From NCBI GenBank assembly GCA_913062555.1, contig CAJXVU010000004.1, positions 83,422 to 147,421 of the forward strand: a DNA stretch of 64,000 bases. The letters are read 5' to 3'. Under the pieces are notes generated by a model, which saw only the letters and a list, made by a program, of their open reading frames with translations, ran no database searches and had not been told where the DNA came from. Each line of letters opens with the position of its first letter. The first letter of the stretch is position 1. Both the position numbers and the translations under genes were made by a program. Positions 56,033 through 64,000 of the stretch are shown here, piece by piece. Origin of the DNA: an uncultured Bacteroidota bacterium. Its GTDB lineage: Bacteria > Bacteroidota > Bacteroidia > Flavobacteriales > Flavobacteriaceae.

Positions 56033-56070
56033 TAAATATATTCGTTTAAATACTTTTTTTTAGACATATA

Positions 56071-56101
56071 TAAGCCTCACATTTTGTGGGGCTTATTTAT
56101 T
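56071..56101 (+). terminator. Intrinsic terminator after GAPDH
   Basis: AAGCCTCACA (56072-56081) pairs with TGTGGGGCTT (56085-56094) with one T-G wobble and a 3-nt loop. TATTTATTT follows. It lies 39 bp past the GAPDH stop. Confidence 0.75.
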
Positions 56102-56145
56102 TAATAATTATCTTTACAATTATTCTATTTAAATTAAACGCTAGT

Positions 56146-56751
56146 ATGAAGTATATAAAGTTGTTATTATTATCAATGTTTTTTGGAGCTACTGCTATGT
56201 TTGGCCAAGATGACCAAACACAATCCATAAATGAAGGGAGTATTGATGACCAATTTAAATTTGTATTAAGAAAATCTAGCAATTGGAATGACGAAAGAGG
56301 ACAAGCCTATGAAGTCATTAAAAATAACATGATTTTAAATTTAAAAGCACATGTTTTAGATTCTTTAAAAGCTAATCAAAATGAGCTAAACAATACAAAA
56401 GCTACGATACAAACTCAACAACAAGAAATTGTAACTTTAAAATCGACCTTATCAAAAACTCAGGATACTTTAGCGACTACTAACGTAAAAAAAGATAGTA
56501 TGGCGCTTTTTGGTTTACAAATGAGTAAAACCAGCTATAATTTACTGATGTGGATTAGTATTATGGTATTATTTGCATTATTACTATTGTTTATTATTAA
56601 ATTTAAGAATAGTAATTCGGTCACTAAAATTGCTCAAAATAATTTGGCAGATGTTGAAGAAGAATTTGAAGAACATCGACGGATAGCTTTAGAACGTGAG
56701 CAAAAAGTTAGACGTCAATTGCAAGACGAAATCAACAAACAAAAAGGATAA
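56146..56751 (+). CDS. Exported or membrane coiled-coil protein, function unknown
   Basis: The product is 201 aa from ATG 56146 (MKYIKLLLLSMFFGATAMFGQ signal peptide). The ORF-track start at 56086 would add 20 residues that spoil the signal. The mature part has a helical coiled-coil (LKANQNELNNTKATIQTQQQ...) at about residues 75-110, one transmembrane segment (LLMWISIMVLFALLLLFIIKF, about 140-160) and a charged helical tail. Homologues beside trmD are sometimes misnamed tRNA (guanine-N1)-methyltransferase. No methyltransferase motif is present here. A TTCG-loop terminator follows. Confidence 0.75.
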   Translation: MKYIKLLLLSMFFGATAMFGQDDQTQSINEGSIDDQFKFVLRKSSNWNDERGQAYEVIKNNMILNLKAHVLDSLKANQNELNNTKATIQTQQQEIVTLKSTLSKTQDTLATTNVKKDSMALFGLQMSKTSYNLLMWISIMVLFALLLLFIIKFKNSNSVTKIAQNNLADVEEEFEEHRRIALEREQKVRRQLQDEINKQKG

Positions 56752-56773
56752 TTTTATTTAACATATAATATTT

Positions 56774-56811
56774 AAAAATCTGTAATTTCGATTACAGATT
56801 TTTTTATTTTT
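56774..56811 (+). terminator. Intrinsic terminator with TTCG loop
   Basis: AAAAATCTGTAAT pairs with ATTACAGATTTTT around a TTCG tetraloop, then ATTTTTG. The stem is 13 bp and perfect. It terminates the coiled-coil protein gene just ahead of the next GNAT gene. Confidence 0.9.
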
Positions 56812-56815
56812 GCTT

Positions 56816-57259
56816 ATGACTATTACACAAGCAAAACCCGAACACCTCGATGTTCTTACCCCCCTTTTTGATGCCTACCGTATGTTTTACAAACAAACAT
56901 CAAATTTAAAGCAGGCAAAAACATTTTTAAAGGAACGCCTTTCTAAAAAAGATGCTGTTATTTATATCGCATTTATAGACCATAAAGCTGTTGGTTTTAC
57001 GCAACTTTATCCAACATTTTCTTCCGTCTCTATGGAACAAGTTTATGTATTAAACGATTTGTATGTTAATTATAAGTATAGAGGCAATAGCGTCGGACAG
57101 GAACTCATACATGCTGCAAAAACTTTTTGTATAGATAATAATTCAAAAGGCTTAACACTTCAAACTGCATTCAATAATCCAGCACAACATTTATATGAAC
57201 GCTTAGGATTTATTAAAGACACCGACCTTCATTACTTTTGGTCAAACAACAATAAGTAA
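56816..57259 (+). CDS. GNAT-family N-acetyltransferase
   Basis: The product is 147 aa from ATG 56816. The ORF track's TTG at 56810 lies inside the preceding terminator's T-tract. Motif A reads YVLNDLYVNYKYRGNSVGQELIHAA, with a slightly unusual RGNSVG acetyl-CoA loop. Motif B is LTLQTAFNNPAQHLYERLGFIKD. The substrate is unknown. It precedes trmD by 39 bp. Confidence 0.85.
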   Translation: MTITQAKPEHLDVLTPLFDAYRMFYKQTSNLKQAKTFLKERLSKKDAVIYIAFIDHKAVGFTQLYPTFSSVSMEQVYVLNDLYVNYKYRGNSVGQELIHAAKTFCIDNNSKGLTLQTAFNNPAQHLYERLGFIKDTDLHYFWSNNNK

Positions 57260-57262
57260 TGT

Positions 57263-57293
57263 TTGATTAGTACTACGATTCTTCGCATCTTTG
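57263..57293 (+). promoter_or_regulatory. Candidate promoter of trmD
   Basis: TTG (57263-57265), a 20-nt spacer and CAtcTTTG (57286-57293), one base off TAnnTTTG, end 5 nt before the trmD ATG. This predicts a leaderless or nearly leaderless trmD transcript. Confidence 0.45.
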
Positions 57294-57298
57294 CAACT

Positions 57299-57976
57299 AT
57301 GAGAATTGATATTATTACCGTATTACCAGAATTAATAAAGAGTCCATTTGAAGCTTCTATTATAAAACGAGCTATCAATGCAAATCTCGTTGAAGTCCAC
57401 TTTCACAATCTTAGAGATTATACTACAGATAATTACAAAACTGTTGATGACACTCAGTATGGTGGTGGCGCTGGTATGGTTATGCTTATTGAACCTATTG
57501 ACAAATGTATCTCAGGACTCAAAGCGGCTCGTAATTACGATGAAGTTATTTATATGACGCCCGATGGTGAAAAATTAAATCAAGGTATTGCAAACCACAT
57601 GTCGCTAAATGAGAATATTATTATTCTTTGCGGACACTATAAAGGTGTAGACCAGCGTGTTAGAGATCTATTTATAACTCGAGAAATTTCAATTGGAGAT
57701 TTTGTACTATCCGGAGGTGAATTAGGTGCAGCCGTATTATGTGATGCTATTATTAGATTAATCCCTGGAGTATTAGGCAATGAAACATCGGCTTTAACCG
57801 ACTCTTTTCAAGATGGATTATTGGCACCACCAATATATACACGACCAAGAGAGTACAAAGGTTGGAAAGTTCCAGAACTATTATTCAGTGGTAATTTTCC
57901 CAAAATAGAAAAATGGCGTGAAGAAAAGGCTTATCAACATACAAAAGAAAGACGCCCGGATTTACTTGAGGACTAA
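57299..57976 (+). CDS. trmD: tRNA (guanine-N1)-methyltransferase TrmD
   Basis: TrmD methylates G37 of tRNAs and prevents frameshifting. The product is 225 aa from ATG 57299 ([12 protein letters not shown]); the ORF-track start at 57263 adds 12 atypical residues. The SPOUT knot is clear: [61 protein letters not shown] and [17 protein letters not shown]-like text. The final [16 protein letters not shown] completes the substrate site. rplS follows 304 bp later, the usual gene order. Confidence 0.96.
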   Translation: MRIDIITVLPELIKSPFEASIIKRAINANLVEVHFHNLRDYTTDNYKTVDDTQYGGGAGMVMLIEPIDKCISGLKAARNYDEVIYMTPDGEKLNQGIANHMSLNENIIILCGHYKGVDQRVRDLFITREISIGDFVLSGGELGAAVLCDAIIRLIPGVLGNETSALTDSFQDGLLAPPIYTRPREYKGWKVPELLFSGNFPKIEKWREEKAYQHTKERRPDLLED

Positions 57977-58052
57977 ATCATCTATTTATTTAGAGCATCC
58001 ACATACAAATTGATGTCCTTATTATCAATTTTTAATACTCATAGGAATGATT

Positions 58053-58163
58053 TGTGTTAAGGATGGTAGCGACATCCTTTAACGATAGTTAAAGATATAG
58101 TGTATAGCCCGACTTTTACTGATCATTGCTCATGGCAAATGGATTAGTAAAAGGGACACCAAA
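58053..58163 (+). ncRNA. Candidate Flavo-1-type structured RNA
   Basis: GTTAAGGATG (58056-58065) pairs with CATCCTTTAAC (58073-58083) around GTAGCGA. The conserved-looking linker AAAGATATAGTG...TAGCCCGAC follows. GACTTTTACT (58111-58120) then pairs with AGTAAAAG (58146-58153) over an inner ATTGC/GCAAAT hairpin, ending GGGACACC. This pattern recurs in flavobacterial intergenic regions, and I believe it is the Flavo-1 motif, but the family name is from memory. It lies between trmD and rplS. Confidence 0.55.
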
Positions 58164-58179
58164 AAAAACCTAATAAGCC

Positions 58180-58209
58180 TTGTATTTTGTTAAATATTAC
58201 TTATTTTTG
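58180..58209 (+). promoter_or_regulatory. Promoter of rplS
   Basis: TTG (58180-58182), exactly 19 nt, then TAttTTTG (58202-58209): a full match to the Bacteroidota -33/-7 pattern. It predicts a leader of about 65 nt before the rplS ATG. Confidence 0.7.
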
Positions 58210-58222
58210 CAGCCAATTTCGG

Positions 58223-58264
58223 GTTAACCTCTGGCGAGAATCGCGAACGTTATTTCGAATTAAC
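58223..58264 (+). promoter_or_regulatory. Structured leader of rplS
   Basis: In the predicted rplS 5' UTR, GTTAA (58223-58227) can pair with TTAAC (58260-58264), enclosing GCGA-gaa-TCGC (58234-58244). A small two-helix leader like this could bind L19 for autoregulation. Only the pairing is seen. Confidence 0.4.
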
Positions 58265-58280
58265 AATTAAAAAGATTAAA

Positions 58281-58631
58281 ATGGAATCTTTAGTAAAGTT
58301 TGTACAAGACGAATTTGTAACAAGAAAAGACTTTCCGGAATTTGGAGCTGGAGACACAATTACTGTGTATTACGAAATTAAAGAGGGTAACAAAACACGA
58401 ACTCAGTTTTTTAGAGGTGTTGTTTTACAAAGAAGAGGCACAGGTTCTTCTGAAACGTTTACCATCAGAAAAATGTCAGGATCAATTGGAGTTGAGCGTA
58501 TCTTCCCAGTAAATTTACCTGCATTACAAAAAGTTGAGGTTAATAAAAGAGGTAAAGTTCGTAGAGCTCGTATCTTTTATTTTAGAGGCCTTACTGGTAA
58601 AAAAGCTAGAATTAAAGAAAAAAGATATTAG
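58281..58631 (+). CDS. rplS: 50S ribosomal protein L19
   Basis: L19 sits at the 30S-50S interface. The product is 116 aa, standard length. It opens MESLVKFVQDEFVTRKDFPEFGAGDTITV and contains EGNKTRTQFFRGVVLQRRGTGSSETFTIRKMSGSIGVERIFPVN, with the basic C-terminus RRARIFYFRGLTGKKARIKEKRY. It has its own well-formed promoter (58180-58209), a structured leader and a terminator, so it is a separate unit from trmD. Confidence 0.97.
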   Translation: MESLVKFVQDEFVTRKDFPEFGAGDTITVYYEIKEGNKTRTQFFRGVVLQRRGTGSSETFTIRKMSGSIGVERIFPVNLPALQKVEVNKRGKVRRARIFYFRGLTGKKARIKEKRY

Positions 58632-58656
58632 TAGTAAATTATTTTTAACATCTTAT

Positions 58657-58687
58657 AAAAAGCCTTGGAAATTTTCCAGGGCTTTTT
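58657..58687 (+). terminator. Intrinsic terminator after rplS
   Basis: AAAAAGCCTTGGAAA pairs with TTTCCAGGGCTTTTT, with one T-G wobble, then runs into T-rich sequence. It lies 26 bp past the rplS stop. Confidence 0.8.
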
Positions 58688-58739
58688 CGTTATCAACAAT
58701 TGTTAATAAGCCCGGTTCACAAATGGTTGATATCTAATT

Positions 58740-59306
58740 GGTTGAAATATTTGGATTTTTAAAATCTTATATTAAATTAGCATCAGGGTTAAGGAAAAAA
58801 GATCATGAAATACTGGTTTTAGATTGCTAAGGCAATTACCCTTAATTCTAATAAAGTAACGTTCTTTATATAATTGTTTTTCGAGATTTCAAGGTCCCAT
58901 GTGTATGCATGGTTAAATTGAGAGATCATGATATTTTAAGAAGTACTGAATGTTTAGGCAGGCAGCAACTGGTGAAATTGAAAGTTCTAGAATTAGCAGG
59001 ATCGAAAGTGAAACCTAGTGAAAGGAGCAATGCTTTATAAGTTGTAACTCATGCAAATGAAGGACAATAGATAAAGGATCAAGAAAAGTAATTAACTTGA
59101 AACATTTTAGTAATTGGTCAATACATTTTGATTATTATGTTAGAAAATGTTTCAATTGAAATAGTGAAACTTGAACGGAAAAGGGATTTAGAATGCAAAT
59201 TTTAATTTCTGAGGTTGACAGCAATGTCGAATAACGTCACGCAAAACTATTTCAAAGAAAGCCATGTCAGAGTAGCTCGTCTACAGTGATATGGCTTTTG
59301 TTATTT
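58740..59306 (+). ncRNA. Candidate structured non-coding transcript between rplS and icd
   Basis: No ORF longer than about 22 codons is found in this stretch. It holds nested hairpins: TTAAGG/CCTTAA (58789/58840) around ATTGC-TAAG-GCAAT (58823-58836); CCATG/CATGG (58897-58912); and a perfect 12-bp stem TTGAAACATTTT/AAAATGTTTCAA (59097-59108/59144-59155). It ends in a strong intrinsic terminator (59258-59306). Repeated TGAAA words occur in the middle. It resembles neither RNase P RNA, tmRNA nor SRP RNA. It may be a stand-alone RNA or a long attenuating leader of icd. The 5' end is not defined. Confidence 0.4.
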
Positions 59307-59310
59307 TATA
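59258..59310 (+). terminator. Intrinsic terminator upstream of icd
   Basis: AAAGCCAT (59258-59265) pairs with ATGGCTTT (59291-59298). Inside, TCA/TGA and GTAG/CTAC extend the stem. TTTTGTTATTTT follows. There is no gene upstream to explain it except the non-coding stretch. Confidence 0.8.
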
Positions 59311-59403
59311 AATCGTTGTTCTGTTTTTTACAGATTTATCAAAAAACAATCCCTTTATTACTATTTTATTAAATCGCTTAGTTTAGGCATACTTCGCTAT
59401 TGA

Positions 59404-61716
<2,313 letters not shown>

Positions 61717-61738
61717 TTAAATAGCAAATCAAAATATT

Positions 61739-61768
61739 AAATGCTCCTCATGCAGGAGCATTTTTTTT
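61739..61768 (+). terminator. Intrinsic terminator after icd
   Basis: ATGCTCCT (61741-61748) pairs with AGGAGCAT (61754-61761) over a 5-nt loop, followed by eight T. It lies 23 bp past the icd stop. Confidence 0.9.
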
Positions 61769-61824
61769 AATAACGTACATCTTAGTTTTACTTAAAATTG
61801 AAACTAAAAGGATGCATAAACGAA

Positions 61825-61854
61825 TTGCTAACATCTCAAAATTTCTTACTTTTG
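61825..61854 (+). promoter_or_regulatory. Promoter of murQ, possibly leaderless
   Basis: TTG (61825-61827), exactly 19 nt, then TActTTTG (61847-61854), a full -33/-7 match. The -7 box ends 4 nt before the murQ ATG at 61859, so the transcript would start at or beside the start codon. Confidence 0.65.
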
Positions 61855-61858
61855 AACT

Positions 61859-62689
61859 ATGAGCTTTACTAAAACTACAGAACAGGATTCTCATTATAAC
61901 CACTTGGAACAGATGGATATAGCTGAGCTACTTAAGCATATAAATACCGAAGATAAATCAGTTCCATTAGCTGTAGAGAAAGCAATGTCTCAAATTGAAA
62001 AATTAATTAGTCAGGTAGCCCTTAATTTAGAATCAGGCGGGCGACTTTTTTATATCGGCGCAGGGACTAGTGGTCGATTAGGAATTTTAGATGCATCAGA
62101 ATGTCCACCAACCTTTGGTGTTTCTCATGATTTAGTCGTTGGAATAATTGCAGGAGGTGATACTGCCATTAGAAAAGCTGTCGAATTTGCAGAAGATTCT
62201 AAAATTCAAGGTTGGAAAGATCTACAGGGTTTTGATATCAATACAAACGATTTTGTTGTTGGTATTGCCGCTTCAGGTACTACGCCTTATGTTATAAGTG
62301 CATTAGAACACTGTAATACAAATGGAATTAATACCGGATGTATTACTTGTAACCACAATAGTCCATTATCAAATGTTTCTAAATTTCCTATTGAAGTCGT
62401 AGTTGGTCCAGAATTTGTTACTGGGAGTTCTAGAATGAAAGCTGGTACTGCACAAAAACTAGTACTTAATATGATTACCACCACCACAATGATTCAATTG
62501 GGAAAAGTGAAGGGGAATAAAATGGTAGATATGCAATTAAGTAACAATAAATTAGTCGAGAGAGGTGTGAAAATGGTAATGAATGATTTACAAATCTCTT
62601 TTAAAGAGGCTTCAGATCTCATAGATAAATATCAAAGTGTAAGAGCGGCAATAATAGCATACAAACATGGAAACACAAAGAACAAATAA
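61859..62689 (+). CDS. murQ: N-acetylmuramic acid 6-phosphate etherase
   Basis: MurQ cleaves the lactyl ether of MurNAc 6-phosphate, giving GlcNAc 6-phosphate in peptidoglycan recycling. The product is 276 aa. The SIS domain shows GGRLFYIGAGTSGRLGILDASECPPTFG (substrate phosphate loop), VGIIAGGDTAIRKAVEFAED (catalytic Glu region), VVGIAASGTTPYVISAL and VVGPEFVTGSSRMKAGTAQKLVLNM. The 3' end overlaps DUF6095 by 23 bp, an unusually long overlap for this window. No MurNAc transporter or MurK gene is adjacent. Confidence 0.96.
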   Translation: MSFTKTTEQDSHYNHLEQMDIAELLKHINTEDKSVPLAVEKAMSQIEKLISQVALNLESGGRLFYIGAGTSGRLGILDASECPPTFGVSHDLVVGIIAGGDTAIRKAVEFAEDSKIQGWKDLQGFDINTNDFVVGIAASGTTPYVISALEHCNTNGINTGCITCNHNSPLSNVSKFPIEVVVGPEFVTGSSRMKAGTAQKLVLNMITTTTMIQLGKVKGNKMVDMQLSNNKLVERGVKMVMNDLQISFKEASDLIDKYQSVRAAIIAYKHGNTKNK

Positions 62690-62915
62690 GGAAGTACTAG
62701 CCAAGGGACTCAAAAAAATGGGGATTTCTCTAGTGCTTATGTTCGCAGGACCTACATTATTTTATATCGTCACAACTAATAAAGAAAAGGGATTTTATAT
62801 ACCCCTTTTAATTGTGAGCTTTATACTTTGCGCTATGGCTGTATTTTTTGCCTTTAAAGGACTGCAAACAATTATGGACAGTTTGTTTGGTAAAAAAAAG
62901 TCTAAATCAAATTAA
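62667..62915 (+). CDS. Small DUF6095 membrane protein
   Basis: The product is 82 aa. Two hydrophobic segments (MGISLVLMFAGPTLFYIVTT and FYIPLLIVSFILCAMAVFFAF) are separated by a short polar loop with NKEKGF, and the C-terminus is basic (FGKKKSKSN). This matches the flavobacterial DUF6095 family, which commonly sits just after murQ. Function unknown. Its ATG lies 23 bp inside the murQ end. The 3' end overlaps the convergent DinB gene by 14 bp. Confidence 0.85.
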   Translation: METQRTNKEVLAKGLKKMGISLVLMFAGPTLFYIVTTNKEKGFYIPLLIVSFILCAMAVFFAFKGLQTIMDSLFGKKKSKSN

Positions 62916-63408
62916 TTTCTGGCCTAGGTGTTGTAGGGTTATAACCGAAGGTTTCATCTTCAACGCTTATATCCAGACGATCTAAGATATAATTGATAAT
63001 AGCATAATGATGAATTGCATGACTATTGGCTTGAGCTAATGCAGCTCCTAATGAATACTCAATTTCAACTTTACCAATACCCAAATCATCTAACACAATA
63101 AGTGATCTTTTAAGATCTTCCGTATTTAATAAATCCAGTTGGTCAATCACACGAATCACATTTGTATGTGCGTATTGACAATCTTCATGCAATCGTATAT
63201 CCCTCTCTCTATTCGTTAAATCAACATGAGCACTTTTTATTCCAGATAGAATACAATCATAAAAATCTAAAACATGTCTAATGTGAGAGCCTATACATGA
63301 ATAATATGGTGGCACGGATATATTTCTCAATTCTTCATTAGATAACCTTGTGAGCAATAATTTGGATTTATTTAGCGTATGTATGGACGATTGAATGATA
63401 ATATTCAT
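62902..63408 (-). CDS. DinB-family protein
   Basis: The product is 168 aa, a four-helix DinB/YfiT-like fold. The metal-site His residues are visible: IGSHIRHVLDFYDC (about residue 45) and ANSHAIHHYAIINYIL (about residue 130). Bacterial DinB-like proteins act in thiol-dependent or other metal chemistry, or have unknown function. There is no link to the DNA-polymerase DinB. It begins downstream of the rRNA operon on the same strand, with a terminator between. Confidence 0.85.
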   Translation of the reverse strand: MNIIIQSSIHTLNKSKLLLTRLSNEELRNISVPPYYSCIGSHIRHVLDFYDCILSGIKSAHVDLTNRERDIRLHEDCQYAHTNVIRVIDQLDLLNTEDLKRSLIVLDDLGIGKVEIEYSLGAALAQANSHAIHHYAIINYILDRLDISVEDETFGYNPTTPRPEINLI

Positions 63409-63612
63409 GAACTCTAATGTAATAAAATATTATGAGGAAAAAAACAGTTATTCGATTTAGTACATATCAGTAAACGACCGTATAAAAAGACGAGAATAAC
63501 TTTAAAAAACAATTCATCTAAAAAAGGATTGATTTCGAATATAAAACCACCAGGATTGCGGTTTTTGTGACCACATAAAATGTTTAATTACAAGCTTATC
63601 CTTAAAATTAGG

Positions 63613-63649
63613 ACAAAAAAAATCCTCAACATGTATATGTTGAGGATTT
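63613..63649 (-). terminator. Intrinsic terminator of the rRNA operon
   Basis: AAATCCTCAACAT (63620-63632) pairs with ATGTTGAGGATTT (63637-63649) around GTAT. Read on the minus strand, TTTTTT follows. It lies just beyond the 5S 3' end. Confidence 0.92.
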
Positions 63650-63655
63650 CTAAAA

Positions 63656-63762
63656 AAGGCAGCGACCTACTCTTCCACAATAGTAGTACCATCGGCGCTA
63701 ATGGGCTTAACTTCTCTGTTCGAGATGGAAAGAGGTGAGCCCCATTGCTATAACCACCCTAA
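63656..63762 (-). rRNA. rrf: 5S ribosomal RNA
   Basis: On the minus strand the text AGGGTGGTTATAGCAATGGG, TCCATCTCGAACAGAGAAG and GCCGATGGTACTACTA is standard Bacteroidota 5S rRNA, ending GTAGGTCGCTGCC. The ends (about 107 nt) are set by helix I pairing and are accurate to a few bases. Confidence 0.95.
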
Positions 63763-63892
63763 GTTTTTCCCTTTAACTCCCTAAAGGAGATAATTATTAC
63801 CTAATACGTCCCATTGGGAATGATATAGGTGGGATAATATCTTAACATATTGAAAAAAAATACATACATAATTTCATAAAAAGAACGGCTGT

Positions 63893-64000
63893 ACAATAAG
63901 CCTATGGGTTATTAGTACTACTTGGCTATGACATTACTGCCTTTACACCTATAGCCTATCAACGTGGTAATCTTCCACGACCCTTTAAAGAAATCTCATC
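63893..64000 (-). rRNA. rrl: 23S ribosomal RNA, 3' end only
   Basis: On the minus strand the segment GAAGATTACCACGTTGATAG, GGTGTAAAGGCAGTAATG and AGTACTAATAACCCATAGG is the typical 3' end of 23S rRNA. The rest lies beyond the window. The exact 3' end is estimated. About 130 bp separate it from 5S. Confidence 0.93.

Noticed and set aside
58534-58737. 67-aa plus-strand ORF
   Set aside because: It overlaps the L19 coding end and runs through its terminator, so it is a shadow.
58944-59285. Three short reading frames of 21-22 codons in the rplS-icd spacer
   Set aside because: They are short, have no recognisable ribosome-binding site or family, and one runs through the terminator stem. They are kept only as weak small-protein candidates.

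Overview
The window is an AT-rich chromosomal segment from a member of the Flavobacteriaceae (Bacteroidota). Evidence: a type IX secretion (T9SS) sorting domain, the lineage-typical families DUF5686, DUF4835, DUF6913 and DUF6095, the BamD-RpoZ-CoaBC-DUF4835-RecN gene order, RprXY-type signalling, a monomeric NADP isocitrate dehydrogenase, long-form GAPDH, and promoters of the TTG-N19-TAnnTTTG type. Genus and species cannot be fixed from what I can see. No transposase, phage gene, CRISPR array or tRNA was found. This is core chromosome rather than an accessory island.

Layout. 1-9.9 kb: a cut-off lipoprotein gene, smpB, an outer-membrane DUF5686 protein, a small cluster of exported or hydrolytic proteins (NTF2-like, S15 peptidase, GNAT, an exported HIT protein, CPBP protease), then an M20 peptidase and pcm on the minus strand. 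10-19.2 kb (+): oxidoreductase, 3-hydroxybutyryl-CoA dehydrogenase, DUF1015, the PLP homeostasis protein, an exonuclease/GIY-YIG fusion, a DUF3857 protein, a K+ channel and miaA. 19.3-34.5 kb (-): rprY/rprX, coaE, ybbR, a glycosyltransferase, a T9SS-secreted protein, fabI, the bamD-to-recN operon, then DUF6913-dapA-Kir channel. 34.7-46.2 kb: a 5'-nucleotidase split over two genes, a membrane protein with twin operator-like palindromes, ligA, cutC, a GNAT-prmC-LOG operon, and a tightly overlapping LEA-ribD-HAD-EamA-YigZ operon. 46.4-53 kb: dnaA with a phosphatase gene, an RsmI-like methyltransferase, two cell-wall lytic enzymes flanking a 778-bp gene-free stretch, and dapF. 53-63.4 kb: degP, GAPDH, a coiled-coil membrane protein, trmD, rplS, icd, murQ, DUF6095 and DinB. 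63.6-64 kb: the 3' end of an rRNA operon on the minus strand (5S and the end of 23S).

How the genes fit together. Cell-envelope work dominates: BamD for outer-membrane assembly, DegP for periplasmic quality control, MltG, MurQ, DapA and DapF for peptidoglycan and its precursors, FabI for fatty acids, and the T9SS cargo. CoaE and CoaBC are both coenzyme A steps. SmpB, MiaA, TrmD, L19, PrmC and the RsmI-like enzyme serve translation. DnaA, LigA and RecN serve replication and repair.

Most informative non-coding signals: (i) an unannotated structured stretch between rplS and icd ending in a strong intrinsic terminator; (ii) a probable Flavo-1-type RNA upstream of rplS; (iii) three 30-bp direct repeats abutting a lipoprotein start; (iv) two TTATCGATAA palindromes 21 bp apart over a promoter; (v) arrays of GTTAAA upstream of degP and rprX; (vi) an exonuclease/GIY-YIG gene with no ATG, GTG or TTG start available. 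No clearly new multi-gene system was recognised.
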